From Hahella sp. KA22 (GTDB lineage Bacteria; Pseudomonadota; Gammaproteobacteria; Pseudomonadales; Oleiphilaceae), in NCBI RefSeq assembly GCF_004135205.1, contig NZ_CP035490.1, positions 868,001-932,000 on the forward strand: a stretch of DNA of 64,000 nt. Reading direction: 5' to 3'. Shown here piece by piece: positions 25,114 to 34,488 of this stretch. The notes beneath the pieces were generated by a model that worked only from the letters and a program-made list of their open reading frames with translations, was not told the origin of the DNA and made no database searches. The position numbers were made by a program, and so were the translations under genes. How positions within the stretch are numbered: position 1 is the stretch's first letter; each line of letters opens with the position of its first letter.

Positions 25114-28029
25114 ATGAGTTACCGGCGCAGCCTAAATCCCGACTACACCGAAGGCGTGGACCGCAAAGTCCTGAAAACGCTTTGTCAGCGTTTCATCACT
25201 TTGGTGGAGCATCGTTTACAACGCACCCGCCTGGCGCTGACGCCAAGGCAGCAGGTTGTGTTGGAACTATTGCCGCTGCTTTTTCATGTCAATCACCCCT
25301 TGTTGCCGGGCTACGTTTCCCGCACCACCCCTCATCGACTGGTTAACTATGAACCGGATAAGAACGTTGTCGCGCAGGCGCAGCGTCTCAGCCGTTCCTT
25401 CAACTATCGGGAGCCGGCGCGCCACCATGGGGATATCACCAGCCTCTATTTAATGGGCAGCACCGGCTCGATTGCTCATTCCGGGGGCAGCGATTTTGAT
25501 GTCTGGCTCTGCCATCGTTCTGATCTGGACGCAACGGCGTTAATGGAGCTGCAACGCAAAGCGGACCTGGTGTGCCAATGGGCGATGGAGATGGGCTCTG
25601 AGATGCACATTTTCCTGATGGACGCAGAGGCCTTTCGCAGCGGTCGTCATGAGGCCGCCGCGGACTCTGAAGATTGCGGCACCGCCCAGCATTATTTGCT
25701 GTTAGATGAATTTTACCGCACCGGCATCTGGTTGGGCGGCGCTTATCCTTTATGGTGGCTGATTCCACCAGATCAGGAGGCGAATTACGCCGATTTGGCG
25801 GAGATGTTATTAGAGAAACGTTTCATCAAGCCCAAGGATTACATCGACTTTGGCGGCTGCGCCCGGATTCCTCCTAACGAGTTTGTCGGCGCCGGCATGT
25901 GGCAGCTCTATAAAGGCATCGACTCTCCATATAAGTCGGTACTCAAACTGATGTTGGTGGAATCCTACGCAAAAGATGAGGACACGCTGCCCAACCTGAG
26001 TCTGGCGTACAAACAGGCCATCTTCGCGGATACGCTTGACCCCAATGAGCTGGACCCTTACGTCATGGTCTACCGGCGTCTGGAGCAATCATTGCAATCC
26101 CAGCGTGAGCAAGGGCGTCTGGATCTGGTGCGGCGCAGCTTTTATCTGAAAATCGGCGAGCGCCTGTCAGTCTTCGTTCCAGAAAGAGAAAAGTCCTGGC
26201 GTCGTAAAGTCATGGAAAAGCTGACTCATGAATGGGAATGGTCAGAACGGGAGTTGCGATATCTGGACGGCCGCAGCGCATGGAAAGTGGATCAGGTGAT
26301 TCAGGAAAAACGCGCAGTGGTCAATGAACTCACCGGCTGCTACCGGTTCTTGTCTTCCTATGCGCGGGAGAAGGGGTTGGCGGCGGCGATCAGCGCCCGC
26401 GATATTAACCTGCTGGGTCGCAAACTCTATGCTGCTTTCCAGCGCAAGGCCGGCAAAGTCGAGATGATCAACCCCGGCATTGCTCCGAATCTGTCGGAGG
26501 ATAATCTGGCGTTTCATCATCTCAGCAGCCAGGCCATCGGCGCCGCAGGTAACGGTTGGCTGTTGTATCGGAATTTGTCCAACCCCATGGACGCGGCATT
26601 CAATCCCGCGGTCAAACGTTCAAACAGTCTCATTGAATTGCTGGTTTGGGCGTATTGCAATGGCCTGTTGGACCGCAGCACCAGCGTTAGTCTAGCGTCA
26701 GGAGAGAGTCACGCCAGCCAGTATGAGTTGCAACAGATCATCTCCAGTCTGCGCTCGCTGATAAGCCTGCCGCTGCCGGCGGTGACGCAACAGGATTACC
26801 GCGCTAAAGCCAGGCTGCGCGCAACCCTGGTCTATGTGAACGTGGGCGTTGACCCCATGGCGGATCTAAGTCGCCGCGGCTTGCACAAGCTCAGCAACCG
26901 CAACGATGCGCTGGGCTACGCCTCAGAACGAGCCAACCTGGTGGTGACGCTGGATCAAGTCATCATCAATAGCTGGAATGAAGTGATGGTGCAGCGTTAT
27001 GAGTCTGGCGACACCCTGGTGCAGTGCCTGAAAAATTATCTTGCCGCGCTGGCGGAGAGTGAGCAGTTTGGCGAAGGACTGCCGCAACTGTCCGTGCTCT
27101 GTTATTGCCCAACCCGGGCGGGAGCGATTGCACAGCGGGTCAGTCAGCTGTTTCAGCAAGTGGTGGCCTGTTATTTCAGCGCCAAAGAGCGTGCGCGCAG
27201 CCGCTATATTCTGCAGATGGAAGACCGCTATTTCGTGCTGCAATTTGTCGATGATCAGCCCCGATTCACGGCGTTGGACGACTATGTCGGACTGTGTGAA
27301 TTTCTGGCGCAGCCGCAAAAGCATTACAGTTCGATTGTCGTAGATGACTACGCATTGAGCGAAGATGTGCTACGCGCCGTATTCGTCCGCATGCGCCCGC
27401 ATGCCGTGCAAGTGTTCTATCTGAATCAGGGGCGCATTACCGATATTTATGTGATTGACGAGAAAGGCTCTTTGCTGGTGTATCGGGAGACGGGGAGCGA
27501 CCTCAATGTGCTGCTGGGGTCTTTGAAGCAGTTTTTGCTGGGGGTGCAGGAACGTAAACAGATGCATGACTCCCTGGCGGATGACGGCGCTGAATTCCAT
27601 GAAGTGGAGTTCTATCAACTCCAGCCGGGGAAACCGGAATATCGGACTGAAAAACGGGATATCAGTCTGCATAAAGGCTTTGGCGACTATGTGGAGATAC
27701 AGGCGATCGGGGCTTACGAGAATGGCCGCGAACTGGATTTCAATCTCTACTGTGAGCATAAGGAGTTCACGGTGCTGGAGCATGGCGGCCGGGTAGCGGC
27801 GGCGCTGGCGCATTATTTAAGTAGCCGCTTCCGTAACAGCGCCGCCTTGCCCGGCTACATCATCGATCTCAGCTTGCCACACGATCTGGAGCGTGAGGAA
27901 TACCAGAGCCATCTACAGACCACTCAATACCTGCAATATAAAGTGGTGCTTGAGCGTGAGATCCGTGCGGCCCGCACCGGCGGCGGCGCGGTGTCATTGC
28001 CGAATATGAATCCCGCCGCAGCCAGATAA
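25114..28029 (+). CDS. cyaA: Class I adenylate cyclase
   Basis: This 971-residue protein makes cAMP from ATP for CRP-type regulation. The N-terminal catalytic domain has the class I nucleotidyltransferase signature GSTGS (115-119) and SDFDVW (126-131). The C-terminal half is the regulatory region that responds to the PTS in E. coli. The length is slightly longer than E. coli CyaA (848). The start MSYRRSLNPDY lacks a Shine-Dalgarno, but the homologous region begins here. lptM, lysA and dapF follow on the same strand after a 144-base gap. Confidence 0.96.
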   Translation: MSYRRSLNPDYTEGVDRKVLKTLCQRFITLVEHRLQRTRLALTPRQQVVLELLPLLFHVNHPLLPGYVSRTTPHRLVNYEPDKNVVAQAQRLSRSFNYREPARHHGDITSLYLMGSTGSIAHSGGSDFDVWLCHRSDLDATALMELQRKADLVCQWAMEMGSEMHIFLMDAEAFRSGRHEAAADSEDCGTAQHYLLLDEFYRTGIWLGGAYPLWWLIPPDQEANYADLAEMLLEKRFIKPKDYIDFGGCARIPPNEFVGAGMWQLYKGIDSPYKSVLKLMLVESYAKDEDTLPNLSLAYKQAIFADTLDPNELDPYVMVYRRLEQSLQSQREQGRLDLVRRSFYLKIGERLSVFVPEREKSWRRKVMEKLTHEWEWSERELRYLDGRSAWKVDQVIQEKRAVVNELTGCYRFLSSYAREKGLAAAISARDINLLGRKLYAAFQRKAGKVEMINPGIAPNLSEDNLAFHHLSSQAIGAAGNGWLLYRNLSNPMDAAFNPAVKRSNSLIELLVWAYCNGLLDRSTSVSLASGESHASQYELQQIISSLRSLISLPLPAVTQQDYRAKARLRATLVYVNVGVDPMADLSRRGLHKLSNRNDALGYASERANLVVTLDQVIINSWNEVMVQRYESGDTLVQCLKNYLAALAESEQFGEGLPQLSVLCYCPTRAGAIAQRVSQLFQQVVACYFSAKERARSRYILQMEDRYFVLQFVDDQPRFTALDDYVGLCEFLAQPQKHYSSIVVDDYALSEDVLRAVFVRMRPHAVQVFYLNQGRITDIYVIDEKGSLLVYRETGSDLNVLLGSLKQFLLGVQERKQMHDSLADDGAEFHEVEFYQLQPGKPEYRTEKRDISLHKGFGDYVEIQAIGAYENGRELDFNLYCEHKEFTVLEHGGRVAAALAHYLSSRFRNSAALPGYIIDLSLPHDLEREEYQSHLQTTQYLQYKVVLEREIRAARTGGGAVSLPNMNPAAAR

Positions 28030-28094
28030 GCGCCGCCAACAAGATTTTCCACCGCGTCGTTTACTTTCCTCGCAACGCTGTCGCCCGGCGGCGG

Positions 28095-28143
28095 TTCTAT
28101 TGTGTTCAGGACTGTTTCTATTGTGTTACTGCGCCGTTATACT
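28095..28143 (+). promoter_or_regulatory. Promoter of lptM-lysA with two 12-bp direct repeats
   Basis: TTCTATTGTGTT occurs at 28095-28106 and again at 28116-28127, exactly 21 bases apart (two helical turns). A -10-like TATACT lies at 28138-28143. The second copy covers the expected -35 position. The arrangement suits a transcription factor binding the same face of DNA next to RNA polymerase. The promoter would serve lptM-lysA-dapF. Confidence 0.5.
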
Positions 28144-28173
28144 GGCGGAATTTGATTAATTCCGGGATGGGTT

Positions 28174-28320
28174 ATGCGCGCAATCGGCGTGATCTTGTTG
28201 GTATACGCTTCTACTTGGTTAATGTCCTGTGGTCAGAAAGGTCCTTTGCAACTACCTGATCAGCAGACATGGCGGAGCGGGGACGTCCGCATTGAGTTGA
28301 AAGCGCCGTCGGGGTTTTGA
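28174..28320 (+). CDS. lptM: LptM (YifL) small lipoprotein
   Basis: This 48-residue protein is shorter than the usual gene-finding cutoff. It has a signal peptide with a lipobox (WLMS-C) followed at once by the conserved LptM motif CGQKGPLQLP. LptM is an outer-membrane lipoprotein that stabilises oxidised LptD, the lipopolysaccharide export channel, in E. coli. The position just before lysA/dapF and after cyaA is the conserved place for yifL/lppL. After the motif the tail is short and ends in APSGF. Frataxin cyaY, which lies between cyaA and lptM in many relatives, is absent here. Confidence 0.88.
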   Translation: MRAIGVILLVYASTWLMSCGQKGPLQLPDQQTWRSGDVRIELKAPSGF

Positions 28321-28340
28321 CCTCGGCCAGGATCAGGTCC

Positions 28341-28362
28341 GGCCCCTGAGTCGTCAGGGGCC
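28341..28362 (+). other. Intercistronic hairpin between lptM and lysA
   Basis: GGCCCCTGA (28341-28349) and TCAGGGGCC (28354-28362) form a perfect 9-bp stem with a GTCG tetraloop, 34 bases before the lysA ATG. There is no T-run. It could be an RNA stability or processing element or an attenuator for lysA. Confidence 0.6.
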
Positions 28363-28396
28363 AGAGCGACACCCGTTCCGCAGCTTGAGTTGACCT

Positions 28397-29668
28397 ATGG
28401 ACCACTTTGAATATCGCAATCATCAGCTCTTCGCTGAAGACCTTTCCGTTCAGGAAATCGCCGAGCATTACGGCACGCCTTGCTATATCTACTCCCGGGC
28501 CACGCTGGAAAGGCATCTGAAAGCCTATCAGACTGCGATGGACGGCTATCCCCATATGATTTGCTACGCCGTCAAAGCAAACTCCAATCTTGCGGTTTTG
28601 AATGTGCTGGCGCGATTAGGCGCGGGTTTCGACATCGTTTCCGTGGGAGAAATGGAGCGGGTGTTGGCGGCGGGCGGCAAACCGGAGCGGATCGTCTTCT
28701 CCGGCGTTGGCAAGCTGGAGCATGAAATGCGTCGCGCGCTGGAAGTCGGCGTGCATTGCTTCAATGTGGAGTCCGCGCCTGAGCTGGAAAGATTGCAGCA
28801 GGTCGCCGCGGATATGGGCAAAAAAGCGCCAATTTCCATTCGCGTCAATCCGGATGTGGACCCGCAAACGCATCCCTACATCTCCACCGGACTTAAAGAA
28901 AACAAGTTTGGCGTCAGCATTGATGAAGCGCTGGAGCTGTATCGTTCCGCCGCCTTGTCGCCGCACTTGGACGTTATCGGTATTGACTGCCATATTGGCT
29001 CGCAACTGACTCAGATCAGCCCGTTCCTGGATGCGCTGGAGCGCGTGCTGAATATCATCGAGACATTGCGTAACGAAGGCATTCGCCTCAAGCATCTGGA
29101 CTTGGGCGGCGGCCTGGGCGTTACCTACAACCAGGAAACGCCTCCGCATCCCAACGAGTATGCCCGCGCCGTCATGGAGCGCCTGAAGGGAAGCGGCCTG
29201 ACGCTGGTGCTGGAGCCGGGGCGCTCCATCGCCGCCAACGCTGGCCTGATGGTCACCCGCGTGGAGTACCTGAAGCATAATGGCCACAAAGATTTCGCTA
29301 TCGTCGATGCGGCGATGAACGACCTGATCCGCCCGTCTCTGTATGGAGCCTGGCAGAATATCGTGCCTGTACGGCAGCACAGCGAAGGTAAAGAAGCGCG
29401 TTATGATATTGTCGGCCCGGTATGCGAAACCGGCGATTTTATTGGCAAAGAGCGTCTCTTAAACCTGAAGCCAGGAGACCTGCTGGCGGTGCGTTCCGCA
29501 GGGGCTTATGGTTTCGTGATGAGTTCCAACTACAACTCTCGCGGTCGCGCCGCAGAAGTGATGGTGGATGGCGACAAGCACTACCTCGTGCGTCGTCGCG
29601 AAACTATCGAGGAGTTGTTCGCGGGAGAGTGCGCGCTGCCGGAGAGCGCTTCGGTAAAACCTGCATAA
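28397..29668 (+). CDS. lysA: Diaminopimelate decarboxylase
   Basis: This 423-residue PLP enzyme converts meso-diaminopimelate to lysine. The PLP lysine is K60 in CYAVKANSNLAVL. HIGSQL, the phosphate-binding DLGGGLGVTY, EPGRSIAANAG and the CETGDF motif (cysteine across the dimer) are present. The start is the ATG at 28397, 76 bases after lptM. dapF follows after 12 bases, so lysA and dapF, acting on the same pathway intermediate, are co-transcribed. Confidence 0.97.
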   Translation: MDHFEYRNHQLFAEDLSVQEIAEHYGTPCYIYSRATLERHLKAYQTAMDGYPHMICYAVKANSNLAVLNVLARLGAGFDIVSVGEMERVLAAGGKPERIVFSGVGKLEHEMRRALEVGVHCFNVESAPELERLQQVAADMGKKAPISIRVNPDVDPQTHPYISTGLKENKFGVSIDEALELYRSAALSPHLDVIGIDCHIGSQLTQISPFLDALERVLNIIETLRNEGIRLKHLDLGGGLGVTYNQETPPHPNEYARAVMERLKGSGLTLVLEPGRSIAANAGLMVTRVEYLKHNGHKDFAIVDAAMNDLIRPSLYGAWQNIVPVRQHSEGKEARYDIVGPVCETGDFIGKERLLNLKPGDLLAVRSAGAYGFVMSSNYNSRGRAAEVMVDGDKHYLVRRRETIEELFAGECALPESASVKPA

Positions 29669-29680
29669 AAGTGAGCTGAA

Positions 29681-30511
29681 ATGTTAATAAAGTTCACCAA
29701 AATGCATGGTTTGGGCAACGACTTTATGGTTGTCGATCTGATTTCCCAGCATGCGCACTTCCGGCCGGAGCAAGTGCGTAGACTGGCCGATCGCAACTTT
29801 GGCATAGGCTTCGATCAGTTGCTGATCGTTGAGCCGCCAGGGCGCCCCGATGTAGATTTCAGATACCGTATTTTCAATGCCGACGGCTCTGAAGTGGAGC
29901 AATGCGGCAATGGCGCGCGTTGTTTTGCGCGCTTTGTTAAAGAAAACCGTCTGACCAACAAGAAAAACATCCGTGTGGAGACCAAAAAGGGTGTTATCGA
30001 GCTGGTCGTCAACAAGGATGGCCTGGTGACAGTGGACATGGGCGCGCCCAGACTGACTCCGTCTGATATTCCTTTTATCGCTGATTCGCAAGAGGCGATT
30101 TACCCGATTGAAGTCAACGGCGTGATGTATGAGATTAGCGCGGTTTCCATGGGCAATCCGCACGGCGTGCTGGTGGTGGACGACGTTAATAAAGCCCCGG
30201 TGCATAAACTGGGCAAGGCGCTGGAAACTCATCCGTGCTTTCCAGAGCGCGCCAATATTGGATTTTTGCAGGTGGTTCACCGTCGTTTTGCTAAGCTTAG
30301 AGTGTTCGAGAGAGGCGCTGGTGAAACGCTGGCCTGCGGTACTGGCGCCTGTGCGGCGGTAGTGGCGGGCAGACTGCGCGGTCTGCTGGATCGCAAGGTG
30401 GAAATCAAGCTGCCAGGCGGCAACCTCAAGATAAGCTGGGAAGGCGAGGGCCATTCGGTCATGATGACCGGGCCGGCGGTGCGCGTTTTTGATGGCCAGG
30501 TAAGGATATAG
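29681..30511 (+). CDS. dapF: Diaminopimelate epimerase
   Basis: This 276-residue enzyme interconverts LL- and meso-diaminopimelate, providing the substrate of LysA and of peptidoglycan synthesis. Both catalytic cysteines are in place: C75 in [11 protein letters not shown] and C217 in LACGTGAC. The N-terminus ([15 protein letters not shown]) is typical. The gene is 12 bases after lysA. An inverted repeat lies in the following 118-base gap. Confidence 0.98.
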   Translation: MLIKFTKMHGLGNDFMVVDLISQHAHFRPEQVRRLADRNFGIGFDQLLIVEPPGRPDVDFRYRIFNADGSEVEQCGNGARCFARFVKENRLTNKKNIRVETKKGVIELVVNKDGLVTVDMGAPRLTPSDIPFIADSQEAIYPIEVNGVMYEISAVSMGNPHGVLVVDDVNKAPVHKLGKALETHPCFPERANIGFLQVVHRRFAKLRVFERGAGETLACGTGACAAVVAGRLRGLLDRKVEIKLPGGNLKISWEGEGHSVMMTGPAVRVFDGQVRI

Positions 30512-30573
30512 CTCGGCAGGGACACTGACAGGAAAAAATAGACGGACTATTAATACAAACGTCAGGCATACAA

Positions 30574-30615
30574 CCGGAACTCGCTAGCCCTGATGGGCGC
30601 TAAACAGAGTTCCGG
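30574..30615. repeat. Nested inverted repeat between dapF and the DUF484 gene
   Basis: CCGGAACTC (30574-30582) and GAGTTCCGG (30607-30615) are perfect complements. Inside the 24-base loop AGCCC and GGGCGCT can also pair with one bulge. The structure ends 14 bases before the ATG at 30630. It could be a palindromic interspersed element or a leader structure. Confidence 0.5.
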
Positions 30616-30629
30616 CAGTGGAGTGGTGA

Positions 30630-31361
30630 ATGAATAATCAGGCAAAGCGCAGTGACGAAAATCCGGCGCTGACAGCAGAAGCTGTGGTGGCTTACTTGCG
30701 TGAGCACCCCAACTTTTTTGTTGAGCATGAAGAACTGCTCAATGAAATAAGGCTGCCGCACCGGTCCGGCGCGGCGATTTCCCTGGTTGAGCGACAAATC
30801 AGCCTGTTTCGGGAACAACGCGATCATTACGAGCGGCAACTGTACGATTTGATTGATACGGCGCGTCAGAACGACCGCTTCTTTGAAAAGAGCAAGCGTT
30901 TGCTGATGAACTTGCTGGAAGCGCGCTCTCTGGACGAAGTGGTGATTGTGCTGGAAGACAGCTTCACTGGCGACTTTCAGGTGGACTTCTGTAGCTTGGT
31001 GCTGTTCGCCGAGCATAAAGATTTCCCGATCAGCAATGTTTCCACCGCTTCGCTGACGGAATGCTCTGATGCGTTGGGCGAAGAGCTGCTTAACAGCGTC
31101 AAGGCGGTTTGCGGTAATCTGGAGCCCAAGCAGCTGCAGGTTTTATTTCCTCACAATCACGCTGACATTGCGTCCTGCGCAGTTATTCCTCTTAGATACG
31201 GCGATTTGCTGGGAATGCTGAGTATTGGCAGTCGCAATGAGCGTTATTTCAATACCAGCATGGGGTCGCTGTTCCTGTCATACATCAGTGAGTCTCTTAG
31301 CCGTATGCTACCGCCTTTATTGGCGAAAGAGGGGCGGGGAGACGAACATTTCCCGGATTAG
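30630..31361 (+). CDS. DUF484 family protein (YigA-like)
   Basis: This 243-residue cytoplasmic protein has the DUF484 start VVAYLREHPNFFVEHEELL, a coiled linker (RQISLFREQRDHYERQL) and a GAF-like C-terminal half (VIPLRYGDLLGMLSIGS). The family is found between dapF and xerC in E. coli and Pseudomonas, exactly as here, and has no settled function. A GGAG ribosome site precedes the ATG by about 7 bases. xerC follows after 36 bases. Confidence 0.9.
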   Translation: MNNQAKRSDENPALTAEAVVAYLREHPNFFVEHEELLNEIRLPHRSGAAISLVERQISLFREQRDHYERQLYDLIDTARQNDRFFEKSKRLLMNLLEARSLDEVVIVLEDSFTGDFQVDFCSLVLFAEHKDFPISNVSTASLTECSDALGEELLNSVKAVCGNLEPKQLQVLFPHNHADIASCAVIPLRYGDLLGMLSIGSRNERYFNTSMGSLFLSYISESLSRMLPPLLAKEGRGDEHFPD

Positions 31362-31397
31362 TCACTGGTTGCGAGTCTTACGGTCGGAGAGCCTTCA

Positions 31398-32303
31398 ATG
31401 AGCTTGTCCACACAAGTAGAGGCGTTTATTGCATATCTGCATAGCGAGCGCCGCTATTCCGTGCATACCGTCAGCAACTACAATCGAGATCTACGACGCG
31501 TCGTCGCGTATTGTGAAGCCAGTGGCGTCGCTACCTGGAAAGACCTGCATACGCCACAGCTACGTCAGGCTCTCAGCGAGTTTCATCGATGTGGGCTCGG
31601 CAGCCGCTCCTTACACCGTTTGCTGTCTACAGTCAGACGTTTTTACGAATACCTCTTGCGAGAGCGAGTCGTATACGAAAATCCCGCTAATGGCGTACAC
31701 GCTCCGAAAATGACCAAACGCTTGCCGGCGACCATGGACGTCGACCAGGCAAAGCAGTTGTTGGATTCGCCAGTAGATGACGAAGAACTGGAAATACGCG
31801 ATCAGGCGATCGCCGAATTATTCTATACATCCGGCATGCGCCTGAGCGAGTTGGCGGGGCTGGACTTGACGCATCTAGACTTGAGCGAGGGTTTGGCCAG
31901 AGTGCTGGGTAAAGGCGGCAAAGAGCGTCTGGTCCCAGTTGGCGGTCAGGCCCGCAAGGCGCTGCAGGATTGGCTGCAGACGCGTGCGTCGTTAGCGGGA
32001 GCGGGAGAGCCGGCGGTCTTCGTCAGTCTGCGAGGGACCCGTTTGTCCCGCCGCAGCATACAAGCCCGGCTGCGCCAATGGGCGCAAAAGAAAGGCTTCA
32101 GCGGTCGCTTATACCCCCACTTATTTCGCCACTCTTGCGCCAGCCATCTATTGGAGTCCAGTGGCGACCTGCGAGCCGTACAGGAATTGCTCGGGCACGC
32201 CGATATCTCTACCACACAGATCTATACCCATCTGAACTTCCAGCATCTGGCGGAAGTCTACGACAAAGCCCACCCTCGCGCTCGCAAGCGTAAGACGGAT
32301 TAG
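31398..32303 (+). CDS. xerC: Tyrosine recombinase XerC
   Basis: This 301-residue recombinase resolves chromosome dimers at dif together with XerD. The catalytic set is complete: R148, K172, H241, R244, H267 and nucleophile Y276 (RHSCASHLLE, LLGHADISTTQIYTH). The N-terminal SAM-like core-binding domain begins about residue 4. The genomic position after dapF-DUF484 supports XerC rather than XerD or an integrase. In E. coli yigB follows; here it does not. Confidence 0.97.
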   Translation: MSLSTQVEAFIAYLHSERRYSVHTVSNYNRDLRRVVAYCEASGVATWKDLHTPQLRQALSEFHRCGLGSRSLHRLLSTVRRFYEYLLRERVVYENPANGVHAPKMTKRLPATMDVDQAKQLLDSPVDDEELEIRDQAIAELFYTSGMRLSELAGLDLTHLDLSEGLARVLGKGGKERLVPVGGQARKALQDWLQTRASLAGAGEPAVFVSLRGTRLSRRSIQARLRQWAQKKGFSGRLYPHLFRHSCASHLLESSGDLRAVQELLGHADISTTQIYTHLNFQHLAEVYDKAHPRARKRKTD

Positions 32304-32520
32304 CCGTCACGCACACCCTGCTAAAACGTACTTGAATCTCTGGGTATATCTGCCTCTCTCTGTTTGCGTTCAATGTTTTAGAAACCGCCTATACTCATAA
32401 TGAACCGGGTACGCATTGATGACTGTCTGCCCGACGCCGGCTTTACTTTACGTTCAGTGTCCAGGCTTTTAATGAACACTGAATGCATTGCTAACATCCT
32501 GAAAAATAAATCCTTTCTTC

Positions 32521-34266
32521 ATGGCTTCTGAAAACGATCGTTGGAAAAAAAAGTATTTCGACAAGCTGGATGAGTTCGAGCAGTTAGAGTCCGGGCTTAA
32601 AGAGCGTATTCATGTACTTGAGCGTATTGTTGTCCGCGTCAGTCTGGCGGCGGAAGGCGTGGACAAAGATCTGGACCGGGAACTGGAAGCGCTGCGCAAT
32701 ATTCTGAGAAGAGAAAACGGAAGCTCCCGTGAGTTGAATCAGCAGTTGGAAACCATAGAGAAACGTGTACTGGCGCTCGATCAGCACAAGCAGGCGATCT
32801 CCAGCGGTGTGTTGGAGGCCATGGGAGAATTAATCGAGCAGCTGTTGCAGCAGAATGTTTCGCGAGAGGCGCGCAAGCAGCTAAAGAAATATGGCAAACA
32901 ACTCAGGGACCGAGTGGAGGATCTACGACATTATCCGCAGTTATTGAAGGAGTTTTCGCAGCTGCAAGCGGCGGCGCTACAGGAGCTTCTTACGGAGTCA
33001 GATGGGCGTAAGGATAAGAAAGAAGGCTTTTTAAGCCGGTTATTCGCCAATCGTGAAGGTGGCGGAGAGAGTATTGCTCAAGAAGAGCTGGCGGAGGATA
33101 TCGAGGCTCCGCCACAGCAATCTCCCCCTCAGGACCCAGAAGAGAGTCGCTATGCGCTGGAAGTGGGGCAGGACGCGGCGACGACGAATTTAGGCGGGGA
33201 AAATTTCGAACCTGGCTTTTCTGCAATCGCCGATCATGTGTGCACGTCTTTGAATCATCTGATTGATCAATTGGTGTTGCCGCCAAACATGCTGGGGGAT
33301 TCTGAGAAACTAAAGAACAAGATCAGCGCGGGCCTGAACTGGTATGAGCTGGCGCCAACCCTGGACGATGTGGCTGCGCTGGCGATTGCAGCGGTCGGGC
33401 GGGGGCAACGGGAGTTTGAGAGTTTCCTGAAGGCGCTGGATGAACGCTTGGCCAGTATTCAGAACTTTCTTCAGGGAAGTCAGGCTAATGTTCAGGAGTC
33501 GCGAGACAATAATGCGGAGTTGGAAAAAAGCGTGCGGGAGCAAGTGACTTCTCTGCAGGAGAACGTGCGGGGAGCGACAGACATAGACTCGCTGAAATGC
33601 TCTGTGCAGCACAACCTGGATACTCTGATATCTTCCATCGATCGCTTTATGCACAAAGAGGCGGATCGAGAGGCGCGTCTCAGCGAGGAAGTGGAATTGC
33701 TGCACCATCGCCTGCGGGAATTGGAGAGCGAGTCCGGCGAAGTACGCGAGCGTTTGGAGATAGAGCGCGCCAGGGCGCTTACAGACGCCCTTACAGCGCT
33801 TCCGAACAGGGAAGCCTATGAGAATCGCGTGCGCGATGAGTTTGAGCGCTGGCGGCGCTATGGTAATCCTCTGACGCTGGTGGTGGCGGACATCGACCGC
33901 TTCAAAGAGGTGAATGACAAGTTCGGACATCTGGCGGGAGATAAAGTTATTCAACTGATAGGCAAGGAGATTTCACGGCGAATACGCAAAACGGACTTTA
34001 TCGCTCGTTATGGCGGCGAGGAGTTTGTCGTCTTGTTGCCGGAGACGCCAGCCAGTATCGCCGCGGAAGTGATGGATAAGACCCGTGAGATGATCTCCCG
34101 GCTACCCTTTCATTTTCGTAATGAAAAAGTTCGCATCACCATGTCCTTTGGCGTCTGTGAGTTTTGCGGCGACGCAACGGTCCAGGGGGTATTTGAGAAA
34201 GCGGATCAGGCGCTTTACAAAGCCAAGCGTGGCGGCCGTAATCAGGTGCAGATTGCGGGTGTGTGA
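32521..34266 (+). CDS. Diguanylate cyclase with N-terminal coiled coil
   Basis: This 581-residue protein has no signal peptide or membrane helix. A charged coiled coil covers about the first 130 residues, an undefined helical region the middle, and a second coiled coil about 330-420. The C-terminal GGDEF domain starts near residue 420 (DALTALPNREAYENRV) and has the active site GGEEF at 498-502. R489 and D492 in RKTD, five residues before it, form the inhibitory c-di-GMP I-site. It should make c-di-GMP in the cytoplasm with product feedback. The resemblance to Pseudomonas cyclases of this layout is general. It follows xerC by 217 bases and leads the signalling block. Confidence 0.9.
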   Translation: MASENDRWKKKYFDKLDEFEQLESGLKERIHVLERIVVRVSLAAEGVDKDLDRELEALRNILRRENGSSRELNQQLETIEKRVLALDQHKQAISSGVLEAMGELIEQLLQQNVSREARKQLKKYGKQLRDRVEDLRHYPQLLKEFSQLQAAALQELLTESDGRKDKKEGFLSRLFANREGGGESIAQEELAEDIEAPPQQSPPQDPEESRYALEVGQDAATTNLGGENFEPGFSAIADHVCTSLNHLIDQLVLPPNMLGDSEKLKNKISAGLNWYELAPTLDDVAALAIAAVGRGQREFESFLKALDERLASIQNFLQGSQANVQESRDNNAELEKSVREQVTSLQENVRGATDIDSLKCSVQHNLDTLISSIDRFMHKEADREARLSEEVELLHHRLRELESESGEVRERLEIERARALTDALTALPNREAYENRVRDEFERWRRYGNPLTLVVADIDRFKEVNDKFGHLAGDKVIQLIGKEISRRIRKTDFIARYGGEEFVVLLPETPASIAAEVMDKTREMISRLPFHFRNEKVRITMSFGVCEFCGDATVQGVFEKADQALYKAKRGGRNQVQIAGV

Positions 34267-34488
34267 AGCGTAAGCATTTTGCCTTTTGCAATAGCCGGTT
34301 AGTTATAGGTGTTAGTTTTTTGTGCGTACTCCGTCACGGTTCTGCTAATGGGCTAGTCCTTTCGGGTTAGGTTAAACGGGATGAATCATCCTTCGGGCTT
34401 ATTGTTTGGGTCGTAAACTTATGTAACATTTTGTGATTAGCTAAGTGGATAGTTAGCATTAATCTAATGTTGCTTATAGGGTTTCCCC

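Noticed and set aside
28616-29380. 254-codon open frame opposite lysA
   Set aside because: Shadow of lysA with no domain pattern.
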